64,000 nucleotides of DNA. Source: Pyrenophora tritici-repentis (taxonomy: Eukaryota > Ascomycota > Dothideomycetes > Pleosporales > Pleosporaceae). A program made the position numbers and the translations under genes. The DNA lies in NCBI RefSeq assembly GCF_003171515.1, contig NC_089396.1:2542001-2606000 (forward strand), in the 5' to 3' direction. Shown piece after piece: positions 11,311-21,449 of this stretch (positions within the stretch are counted from its first letter, which is position 1; each line of letters starts with the position of its first letter). The notes under the pieces were generated by a model. That model saw only the letters and a program-made list of their open reading frames with translations, did no database searches and was not told the origin of the DNA.

Positions 11311-14300
11311 TCACTTCTTCCCACCCTCCTTCCCAGCCTCTGTATGAGAAGCATCGGACCTTGCATTCCTAACTCCCAAGGTCAAATCCTCACGTATCCT
11401 ATCCAACGCACTAGCCGCCTCGTCGTCGTCACCAGCAGCAGCAGCTTCGTCATCTGCTTGCTTAGCAGCCTGTGCGACGACCTCTGGGTCGACTTTACTC
11501 TGCTGTCTACTCTTGGTCGCTTGAGCCATGAGTTCTGGGTCGACTTTGCTCTGCTTTCTACTTTTTACAGCTTGAGCCATGAGCCCCGGGTCGACTTTAC
11601 TCGGCTGTCTACTACGCAACTCGCCGGCACTGCCACTACCACTACCACTACCACTAGCAGCCGCCCCCGACCCCGACGACGAACCCTCCTCATTATCCGA
11701 ATCGCTATCCGTGTCATCGTCCGGAACGAGTTTATTAGCATCGCGCGGATCACGACCAAGTTCCGGTTTGAGTTTACGTTCAAAGTCCTCTGCGTGCGCG
11801 TCGCGGAACATGTCACCGACGTGAGAAAAGGCGCGTTGAAGGGGGGAAGGTCGCATATACGAGTGGACGCGTCCGAGGTCGACGGCTGAAGCAGCGGCGA
11901 GGCGGTTGTTGTTGTTGTTGTTGTTGTTGGTGGTGGGCGGGGGGTACGGAGGAGGAGATTGCGTGGGCATGTATGGGTGTTGAGCGTCGGGTTGTTCCTC
12001 GTCGATGCGCTGTGGGTTGCGGGGGATACCCGAGGTGTGGTCTTCTGGCTCTTCGCAGCCAGACGGCATGTAGTAAGGCAAGGGAACGTCTCTGCTGGCG
12101 CGGAAGCGGCCGACGTTTGTGCAGTGTTCGTTTTCCACACGGAAGACGGACCACATGCCTCTTCTGCAGACTTCGCTGACCGCCACACAAAAGGATGTCA
12201 TGGCCGAGTGTTGGAGCTGGAGGGGTATGATGGCGTACATGATCCAGTTGAAGCGCAGAATGGGGTCGATTATGATGGCCGTGTAGTACCACCATACCTT
12301 CTTGTAGCCCAGCTCTTTGCGTAAGAAAGGGTTCTTGGCATTTGGGTCGCCTAGACTCCAGTCGTAGTAGATGTCCCAGAAGCTGGTGTAGATGCCGTTG
12401 ATGGTGGCGAAAACGATGAAGACGGCCTTGGTTTGCGGGCTCTGGTCCATGCGATAGATGCTGATCGAGGCGTTGAACAAGATGGTGGCAACGTATTTTC
12501 CGCCGTTCAGCAAGTGGGGAAACTTGTTACCCGTGTCGTTGTAACGTCGAAGACACTGTAGCAATCGCCATATACCAGGTAACGTGGTAAGGAAACCGGT
12601 AATGCGTAGGTGAGACGAGTTGCACTGTGGTGGGTTGATCCAATCGTGTGCGTATAGGCAAAAGAACAAAGCAACGCCACTCATGCTATAAGTCAAGGAG
12701 CAGAACATGTCGCCTAGATAGAAATCGCGCCATTCGACGGGATAGATACCAGCAAGAAGCAGACGCCACTGTCATCATGTCAGCAAGAAACTTATTAGTG
12801 AAAACCAGGACACATACCAACGAGTACAACAACCACATGCGTGTACGGAAGTAGAGGATCTTAAAAGGACAAAATAGAATCGCGACGGATATGGCAATCA
12901 GAATGACGGGCCAGTACAAGTAGAGGCTCTCGCCACCAACTTTGTGGAAATTCATCAGCATGCAAAGGCCAAGCATGAATAGACACCAGCAAGGGAGCTC
13001 GGAAAGCTGCCTCCAATCCAAGTGGTGGCGGGTATCGTATTCGAAGATGAAGACGTAGTTGATCTTATTTTCGTGCCATACACGACAGGCCAAACAAAAG
13101 CAAAGGACCAAGAAGTTGACGAGAAAGTAGCCGGCGTATATCTATAAAACTTAGCCGGGTTGGGTTCAAATGACATGTCCGACTTACCTGCAAAAGATAG
13201 CTCGTATTGACGGCAAGTGTACTGCCGTCGGTATTGCTCAGATCGGCTATCCTGTGCGCCTGGATGATACCCTGGACACCGAGTATGATACCAGCCGCCA
13301 GCAACAGACCGTTGCGAAAGGTATTGTCCGTGTAGTCGCCCGCGCGGGCAGACTTGATGCGGAGCTTGCCAATGGCGACCTTGTGGTTACCCTTTTCAAA
13401 GTATCTTGCATAAAGATCCTCGGTAGCGCGAATGTGGCCGTCGATGACATCGCTATTGACAAACCAAGCTTGGTTCACCTTTTCGTTCATATAACGAGAC
13501 GATGGGCGTGCGTTGACAGTCTTGTCGTACTTTTTGATGATTTTGCGAAACGCAGTGCGGTTCAACAAGGCGTATGACTTGAGCAACTCCAATCCGCGAT
13601 AGTACTCTTGGAGTGCTACCTTGAGCTTCCGCTTGGCAGTTTGATAGGGAACATCTGCCAATTCGGGCCGTCGAGCAAAGTCACGGCGATCGACGCCATC
13701 CTGAGGCCGTGGTGATGCGAGCTGTGAGATGTTCTTTGTGCTATTCCCGTACTTTCCCGCGTTGATGGCGTCCAATGCTGCGTCTATGGGATTCAGAAAC
13801 GTATCTTTGACCGTGGCCCCTGTGAATTTTTTGGCTCGCTGATTCTCATCAATTGAGTAGCTGCTTTGGCCTCCAGTGCTATCGTGTTTGTGCGCCTTTG
13901 CATTGATCTTGTCGGTTTGCTCTTTGATGATGTCATCGATGCGGCGATCTCGCATAATGTGCAGCTGGTCGCGCAGGATAGCGAGGCGCTGAGTAGCCTC
14001 ATCCTCCTTCTGCTTGTAAAACTTCTCAATCTTTTCCAATTCGCTATCAAGGAAGTTGTAAAAGTCGGCCTGTCGAAAATCCAGATCACGGTAGGCTTCA
14101 GGTGGGACGTCGCGCGGGCTGACTAGTGGGCTTTTGTTGGCCAATGAAAAGATACGGCGCGCCGGAGGGCGTGACTGGTCGTGGGACTGGGTAATGGGAC
14201 TAGGGTTTGAGTTTATGCGTTTAGGGCTGAAAACGCTCATGTACCTGGCCGGCAGTGACTTGTGCTTGTGTTTTGGTGAAGACGTCTTGTGGTCGTTTTC

Positions 14301-14942
14301 AGGCTCTGCAGGCGGGGGCAACGTGACGGACTGCTGCTTGTGAAGTGACGAGCTTGCGCGGTCGGGATCGAGAGCTGCGCCTGGAAGGGTCAAGGACGGC
14401 GGTGTCCATGCTTTGTCCTTGGCCTTTCTGCGCTCAGCAGGGCTGGGAGGGCTTCCGATGATGCTCCCGTAGTGGTTGCCAAGTCCTGGTCGCTCGGTAT
14501 TGCCTTGGGTCAATGGCTCTTCGTCTTCCTTCTGGTGCCTATTTCGACTGTTCGTGATGGCCAGCGAGCGCAAGCCATCCTGGTCGCGTGGGCTACTCGT
14601 CTCTCCTGGTCCGGCATGGTCGCGGTTCAGGTACGTGTACTTGGGTGCAGCGTCAAAGGAGGAGAATAGCGCGTTGCTTGCGGTCCATCGAAAGGGTCGC
14701 GGCGTCGACTGCTCGACATTGCGGAGGGCACGACCGATGGCTTTGAGCTTCTTCTTGCCTTCCTGGGTATTTGTCAGTAACCATCGGCATCAGACATTGA
14801 GCTAGCGGATTGGTCGGCATGCCTTGTAGTCTAGATATTTGAGGCGCCACTCAGGAACGAGTTCACGTTCTAGTTCCCTGTCATGGTCGTCAGTAATATG
14901 ATTGCGATGATTGGAGCAGCCGTCTCACTTTGCAAACTTCAT
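11311..14942 (-). CDS. SYG1: SPX-EXS phosphate exporter, SYG1/XPR1 family
   Basis: Five exons: 14929-14942, 14823-14877, 13188-14762, 12818-13141 and 11311-12768, giving about 1,141 residues. The N-terminus (MKFAKELERELVPEWRLKYL, then YKEGKKKLKAI) is an SPX domain, which binds inositol pyrophosphates. The SPX part continues to the helical block before VNTSYLLQ, with a long charged linker in between. Exons 4-5 encode hydrophobic helices and the EXS domain (DMFCSLTYSMSG, WDIYYDWSLGD). The family exports phosphate across the plasma or Golgi membrane. Intron 2 (14822-14763) begins with GC rather than GT and is needed to join YK to EGKKK. The C-terminal tail is Ser/acid-rich and carries three repeats of the type SKVDPxxxAQAxK. 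The cytosolic tail is longer than in yeast Syg1. Family assignment is secure; exporter activity is inferred. Confidence 0.9.
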
Positions 14943-15488
14943 GACGATGCAGTCGGCGAGTCGATAGTTAGCGAGGCCGGGAGAAATTTACACAACAGCG
15001 CTCCTCACAGACACATGGGGCAGCAAAGTAGTACTACGTAATGTCTCTCTCCCGAGGTCGCCGGACTAACCAACGTTAAGAAGGCCCCGGGGTCGTGTGC
15101 CTATGCGACAACACAACGGTTTGTGTCGCGACGGCTACAGCTGTCACGGTGGAGGAAACACGGTGAAGCCGCACGAATCACGAATATCCGGCTTGGCTCG
15201 CCCGTTATTGCCACCACGCCATATAGCGCCAGGGCTCACAACACGTGCAACCACGACCAAATCGTTTCGCAATGGCTACAACGCAAGACAATGCCAGGGT
15301 ATACATGACGTTGGAATATGCACGACGACGTTTTGCAGAGTAAGCATTGTAAGCATTGTTAGCATTTGCAATAAGCATTGTAGAGTAAGCAGCACGGATT
15401 ACAAGCCTAAGCTAGTACATGATTGGTTCATGTGAAACTTTCTGTAAGAGTTGACCAATCACAACCTCCCCGTCCGTCAATCTCCCGC
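14943..15488. other. intergenic, SYG1 promoter side and CipC 3' flank
   Basis: Near 15330-15395 there are short direct repeats of the type GTAAGCATTG / TTAGCATTT / ATAAGCATTG. No gene is visible. Confidence 0.45.
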
Positions 15489-15982
15489 CTACCAACTGCG
15501 ATTGTCGAACTGCTGGGGACCACTGTACTGGTTGGGGTCGTATTGATCTGCGCCGTGGTTGTCGACGTAATGGTCGTCGTACATCTGCTCAGCGTGCTTC
15601 TTTGCATCGCGCTTGGCCTTTTCGCGGTCGAACCAGTCCTCGCCCTTGGTCTCGGCGAGCTTGTCAACCTGAATAGAATAGCGTCAGGCACTATAGCAAA
15701 GGTACCATAGTGCACATACCTCAGCAGCTGCGAACCCGGCAAGTAGCTCCTTTGCAAAGGCGTGGGATACGGGCTTGCCCTCGTTGCGCTGATGGTCCTC
15801 GAACGCCTTGAAGCCGGCAAAGGCTGCTCCTCCAACAATCACCTCATGGCCCAAGCTAGACTTGTTCTCCTCAAAGTTGTCATTGTTGTAGACCTGGTCG
15901 TAGTTCTCTCCCTTGTTGTCTAGATGATACATGTTAGTCTTGGATGCATAGGGAGAGATAGTAGCTTACCCCAGAAACCCAT
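15489..15982 (-). CDS. CipC-like antibiotic/stress response protein (DUF3759)
   Basis: Three exons (15970-15982, 15720-15919, 15489-15668) give 130 residues starting MGFWDNKGENYDQVYNN. The core HEVIVGGAAFAGFKAFEDHQ, then EGKPVSHAFAKELLAGFAAAEVDKLAETKG, and the helical KRDAKKHAEQMYDDHY are hallmarks of the DUF3759 family, named after Aspergillus CipC (concanamycin-induced protein C). It is a small, soluble, probably helical protein. Relatives are induced by antibiotics, by host contact and in the shift from yeast to hypha; the biochemical role is unknown. Both introns are 49-51 bp with good GT-AG ends. The first exon has only four whole codons, so the ATG at 15982-15980 is set by splicing to the conserved D. 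Confidence 0.88.
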
Positions 15983-16738
15983 GTTGGCGATTTGGTTGAT
16001 AAGTTGGTTTGTGTGCGTAAGATGTGAGATTTATGATGGAGTTGATTGAAGGTGCTGGAGGTAGATGCTCTCATGCAGCGTACTTGATGCGTCTTTAAGT
16101 ACCCCGCTGGGCTCCATGCACGTATGCCTTTGCACCAGCGTCATCAGCTCGCTGCGAGACGGCGGCTTGTTGGAAACATCCACGGGTCGAATCAACGTAT
16201 AAAGACTGATGGTGCCCCTCTCCGGTGCTTGCCACAGCCATTCAGGGACCACTTGTTCCACAGCTGCGAAGCATCCGTGGCCTTCCTGAGCTCGTTCTTG
16301 CGCCAATCGACGCGCCAACGACTCGATATCTTGCTCTTAGTGGACTATACGTCACCTCAGAACATATCGACCGGCCCAATCAGGCAAGACGCGTGCGTAA
16401 TGGCGCAGGGTGTGGCGGGATTAACGGCAAACCAAATAAGCTTCCTTGGTAAAGCTTAGCCTAGCATGACAGGCCATCCGGATCCTACCGCTCGAGGCCC
16501 CGTGCGCAGAGTGGCGTGTTGAGGAGTTTTGAACGTGCTTTGAATCATGTGTGAAGAAAAGGTCCGTTTTTGCTAACATTTACTCCATCTCTGGTCATGG
16601 AGAGGGTGTCGTCGCAGAAGTCTTGTATCCGCGACGCAAGGCTTAGCCCCTTAGCGAAAACATGTCGGAACATGTCCCGAGGCTCCACCCGGACTGCCTC
16701 GTATCTGAAAGTCCGAAACTCCATCAATGCACCACGAC
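15983..16738. other. divergent promoter region between CipC-like and thioesterase-like genes
   Basis: The two genes start 756 bp apart and point away from each other. Short ORFs on both strands look like chance. No clear motif was found. Confidence 0.45.
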
Positions 16739-17520
16739 ATGCCTGGCCAACTCCCCACCAAAGCCGACTTCCCCGCATCCGTCAACTTGACCATTACTGC
16801 CCGTAAGTTAGACATGTCTGTGTCGCGTCCAGCCGGCTAACTAGTGCAGCACCCGCGTCGCAGCCGCCGACCAACGTCTTGATTCTCCTACATGGCCTCG
16901 GCGACACAAATGCTTCCTTCACCAAGCTCGGACAGCAGCTGAATCTGCCAGAGACAGCATGCATCGCCATACAGGCACCGACGCCGCTACCGTTTGACCT
17001 CGGTGGCAGTCACTGGGGTGATGACATGACTTTTGATCCGGCCACCGGCGAGATGGACATGGACACTGGTTTCAAAGCATCCATGCGCATAGTATTAGAC
17101 CAGGTCATCCGTGAGGGCCTCGTTGGAAAATGTGGTTATAAACCGCGAGAAATTGTCATGTTCGGATTTGCGCAAGGTGGCATGGTCGGCCTCCAGGCTG
17201 CCGCCGAACTCCAAGGTGAGGAGCTGGGCGGGGTCATCAGTATCGGAGGCCCGCTGTCGACATCCGTGCCCCTCAGAGCTCTGGAGAAGAAGAGCAAGAC
17301 GCCCGTGCTAGTCTGCAAGGCAAGCAAGAAGTCGGCAGTTACCGAGAGCGCTACCGCTAGGCTCAAAGATGCCTTTGAATACGTGGAGATCAAAGAGTGG
17401 AAGAAGAATGCCGACGGTATGCCTAGCAGTCGCGAGGAGATGCTGCCCATTATGCAATTCTTTGCTCGTCGGCTGCGGAGCATGAAGGGTGTGCCTGCAG
17501 GTAGTATTGAGCTTTCATGA
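16739..17520 (+). CDS. acyl-protein-thioesterase-fold protein, catalytic residues missing
   Basis: Two exons (16739-16802, 16850-17520) encode 244 residues from MPGQLPTKADFPASVN. The fold is the phospholipase/carboxylesterase (APT1) type: strand and oxyanion region LILLHGLGDTNASFTKLG, then PFDLGGSHWGDD, then the nucleophile elbow. The elbow reads GFAQGG, so the usual Ser of GxSxG is Ala. The Asp region (VLVCKASKKSAV) lacks the usual HGxxD, and the C-terminal His region reads GMPSSREEM in place of a GH motif. All three triad positions therefore look lost while the rest of the frame is intact. Active APT relatives remove palmitate from proteins. This one is more likely a non-catalytic, perhaps binding, relative. 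The 47-bp intron after codon 21 is well defined. Confidence 0.8.
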
Positions 17521-17885
17521 GCACACTGCTGACAAAGCGTATGTTCACACAGGCTGCCATGTACTTCTCGCTATCACCCTGCGAAGCCTTTCCAAGTGCT
17601 GGGTAGGTAGCGATACGGGCAACTTGAGGTCACACAGACGCTGCAGTCTGAGTTGACCGAGTCTACGCCCGAGGTAGTCATATCAAGACTAAATATCTCA
17701 AGCAATGCATCTCCCTAATCCCATGTAACCGGCTCTCCCGAAGCTCACCATGGTTGAATGTTCCTTCCAATCTTCATTGTGCACGTGTTGTGGCCCGAGC
17801 TCAGGTACGTCATTCGCAACCTCCATTCGCTCGTCTGCCTCACCCTCTCCGATACCTCTCCCCCATCTCACCGCTACAAACCGCA
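17521..17885. other. intergenic, promoter of PPX1
   Basis: This is the space between two rightward genes. It has no ORF of interest. The C/T-rich stretch at 17820-17880 just before the ATG is typical of fungal 5' leaders. Confidence 0.4.
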
Positions 17886-19223
17886 ATGGCGTTGCCGAGG
17901 AACTCCTTACGAGGCTTTCTTACCCACGCTAAAGGCGCTCTCCGTCAAGCCGTTGATAACAGCCAGAAGATTACATTTGTCATTGGCAATGAGTCGGCGG
18001 GTGAGCATGACTCCGACTTACTACGGGGCGGTACATGCTCATAAAGTCCAGATCTCGATTCCATGTCATGCTCCATACTATACGCATACATTCGGTCCAT
18101 GTCACCACCCAAGACTGCCTTCAGCCCAGTCTACGTGCCAATCACCAACATTCCTGCTTCCGATGTACAGCTGCGACCCGAGTATCTGGCCGTGTTCCAG
18201 CACGCCAACATTGAGCCTAAGCACTTGATCACGCTTGATGACCTGCCTGCCTTAGCTGACATACAGTCCAAGCTTGCACCAGAAAACACAAAGTGGATCC
18301 TGGTAGACCACAACGCTCTCCAAGGCCAACTAGGAAAAGTCTATTCCGGGCGTGTCGCTGGCGTCATTGACCACCACGACGATGAGGAAAAAGTGCCCAG
18401 CAACACTGGCGATGAGCCACGTGTTATTATCAAGAGCGGAAGCTGCACTAGTCTGGTAGCAAACTATTGCCGGCCTTTGTGGGACACGCTTTCTGCAGCT
18501 GCCATGTCCTCTGGCGCAGCCCATGCGCAGGGTGACAGCCTGTCCAACGACGCTGCCTTTGTTCAACGATGGGACGCAGATATTGCTCAATTGGGCCTGG
18601 CCAGTATTCTCATCGATACAGCGGATCTCAAGGACAAAAGCAAGACGACCGAGCATGACCGACAGGCTGTCGAGTATCTGGAAGCCAAGATCATGCTCTG
18701 TCCGCAATTAGCTGGCAGCTTCGATCGCGCCAGCTTCTACAAGGAGATCGATGCAGCGAAGAAGGACATTGGTAGCCTAGAGCTGCAAGACATACTTCGG
18801 AAGGACTACAAGCAATGGGTCCAGGGTGGCCACAAGCTCGGGATCAGCTCCGTTGTCAAATCAATTGATTTTCTGGAAAAGAAAGCTGGTGACGAGGCAA
18901 GCGCGCAACCGTCAGAGGCGTTGTTTGGGGCACTGGAAAAATTTGCAAAGGAGCGTGACCTGGACCTGTATTCGGTAATGACCACGTCGACGTCTTCGGA
19001 CGGGGAATTTCAGAGGCAGCTTTTGCTCTGGGCATTCAACGAAAGCGCCGTATCAGCGGCGAAGGCCTTTGCCACGAATTCGAGCAATGAACTAGGGCTC
19101 GAAGAGTGGCAGGGCGCCAGCGACGTTGACGGCGGCAATGAGTGGAGAAGGATCTGGTGGCAGCGACAAGTACAGCACAGTCGGAAACGCGTCGCGCCTT
19201 TGCTGAGGCAAGTCATGGTATGA
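17886..19223 (+). CDS. PPX1: exopolyphosphatase, PPX1-type DHH phosphoesterase
   Basis: Two exons (17886-18000, 18052-19223) encode 428 residues beginning MALPRNSLRGFLTHAKGAL. Splicing of a 51-bp intron creates the first metal-binding motif DLDSM (residues about 39-43), which confirms the junction. Further DHH-family signatures are VDHN near residue 123, DHHDDEE near 145 and the DHHA2-like C-terminal half (IDFLEKKAG, WWQRQVQHSRKRVAPLLR). The enzyme removes terminal phosphate from polyphosphate in cytosol or mitochondria, as in yeast Ppx1. Length agrees with the family (about 400 residues). The neighbouring SYG1-type gene also concerns phosphate, but the genes are several kb apart and no shared control is seen. 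Confidence 0.9.
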
Positions 19224-21449
19224 CTCGGTTGTCAGGACAGCAAACTGTGAGTGATGCAGTCACGAGTGTAGATGGATACATTACCGCAGCAAGCCACAGC
19301 AGGGCGATACGCCAGGCCGAGAACGGGGCTCGGGCGGAGTTGGGATGCATTGGTAGTTTCCCCATGTTTACACTGTAGATAGGCGCATAGCATAGCAAAG
19401 GGATTGGTCACAAAGGTGGAGATAAACGGGTGTCTATTACAAGGTCTCTCTCTCTTTCCTGTATAGAAGCAAAAAAACCCAAACCCCCATAGTCAAACTC
19501 GACCAAAGAAACGAAATCCTACGGGTATAGAGGGAAAAAACTAGTCAAACGGCCCTAGGCCACCGTCCTACATAGTCTCTGACTGAAAAAGGACGTTAAT
19601 GGATACTACTACTACTACTACTACTAGGCGCATAGCGGCGGTTGGGCAACGAAAACGTCAGCCCAAGGCCGATCTTGGGTAGACCCGGTAGGCGTGGGTA
19701 CCTGATCAAGGAGCGGTCTGCCGTGAGCCGGCACTTTGTGGTAGCGGGGTATTCGCACGCGATCGGCAGATGGAGTAGCAGCTCCGACATCCAGGTAGAC
19801 TGGCTACAAACATGTTCAAAATCATTGTCGTAATATTGGCACGGCGACATCAATCATGACCGGTACCAGGCAATTGCAGGTGCATTACACGTATTGTTCT
19901 TTACTGCAAACATGCAAAGAGAACAAAGCTCCGCAGCAACCGCAGCGGTAGCTCGAGGCAGGAAAAGCTGCGTGCAGCATAGCATGCGGTGCTCGGAAGC
20001 TGGTCATTGGACAAGACGAGGGACACCCATGGTTGACCGGTCAGGATGTTTGGGATTGGGTGCATGCTAGCGACGCACAGCGAGATTGAAGTGGGATAAA
20101 CAACGGTTCACAGCAGGGCGCGAGGCCAGACGCGATGTTTTGGCGTGCAGCATGTTGCATGGCCCTTTTTGACAGCATGCTGCTGCGCTTGATGTGCTGG
20201 CAGCGCAGGGGCAGGCCAGCTCCACTCGACGGGCGTCGGGTCACGAGGGCGAGGACGAGAAGTGAAGGGTTGCGTGCCGCTGATTTGCCGGGCTGCAGGC
20301 GTTTGGAAGGAAGGTGCAGATGCAAAGTGCAGCGTGTTTGAGAGAGTTGAGGTTTGGTGGTGTTGAAGCGTCGTGGTGGTGGTGGTGGTAGTGGTGGTGG
20401 TCATGGAGGGGCAGATGCGGTCAAGACCGGCCCCCCCCAGCCAGTCATCCGTAGCCTCGCACTCACGGCCCTCCAGCTCGACGACGATGGCGATGGCGAC
20501 ATGGCGGCGGGAGCGTCTTGGCCCATGTTTTGTGATTTACAGTAGTCAAAGCGCCGATCAAAGGGGTGCGCTGTCTACTGTCTGCCTGGATGGGCTGGCA
20601 TGGAACGCTGGAACGCTGGAACGTGTGGGCTTCGCTGCTGAGGCATTTGGGCTTGTTGCAGCGTGATGCAGAAACTAGAGGCCCTCATTCGTCCCACGGC
20701 GATGTGCTGGTCCTGCAAGTCATCGTCTGGAGGCGGTCTGTCGTCGTCGCCACCAATCTAGAGCTCGTCGGTCGCTGAGGGAAACATGTTACAGGGACTC
20801 GAGACGCGTACCCAATCACACGCCGGCTGGACCGATGCGACCTAAAGAGTCTTGACGCGGCCAGCGCACACGTCGAGGTAGTGGAGAGTTGAGCCCAAAG
20901 CAGAGGACCCTCTCCCAATACCATCGCTACATCTGGCAATGTTGTAGGACCATCGCCCAACCCCCCAAACCCAAACCTCCTCTCAAGGCCCGCACCCACT
21001 CCCGTAGGGCTTCGACGCCGCCATCTCATGGCGACATGATCAGACGAAGTCAACTTACCGCCTCGCCCCCGGCGCAGGCGTCCTCGACGACTCCGCCTCC
21101 GCGTAAGTTGTGTGCTGTTCCTAGTCTCCGTCCATGTCTCCGTTCTTGTCTGCGCGTAATGCTCTTCTGCATCGCCGTGCCTGCGTGTCTCTCGGCCGGT
21201 GCCTGGACCCAATAGCTGGACGCGAACATCAATGCGCTCTGTATGATGAGCTGGCATCCGAGCCCACGCTGACCTATACGACTAGCCGTCTCGCCCACTG
21301 TCACCCATCTCTCGTCGAGGAGCCATACGCCCTCGCACTCTACCTCTCACCAAGACGACCCGCCTGCTGAGGCTCCGCCCCGGCCTGAAAGCCCAAACCC
21401 GACCCGGTCGCCCGTCCTGAGTGCTTCTACTCAGCTCATCGAATCCACC
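19224..21449. other. 2.2-kb gene-poor stretch with simple repeats
   Basis: Between PPX1 and the giant gene there is an (ACT)n run at 19604-19626, a GGT-rich run at about 20371-20403 and a TGGAACGC triplicate at 20601-20624. The ORF of 190 codons on the - strand (20685-21257) is Arg/Thr-rich and looks like chance. The last 400 bp are C-rich and probably the 5' leader of the next gene. Confidence 0.4.

Noticed and set aside
20685..21257. 190-codon ORF on the - strand
   Set aside because: Arg/Thr-rich low-quality translation in the GC-rich leader of the giant gene; no motif or splice support.
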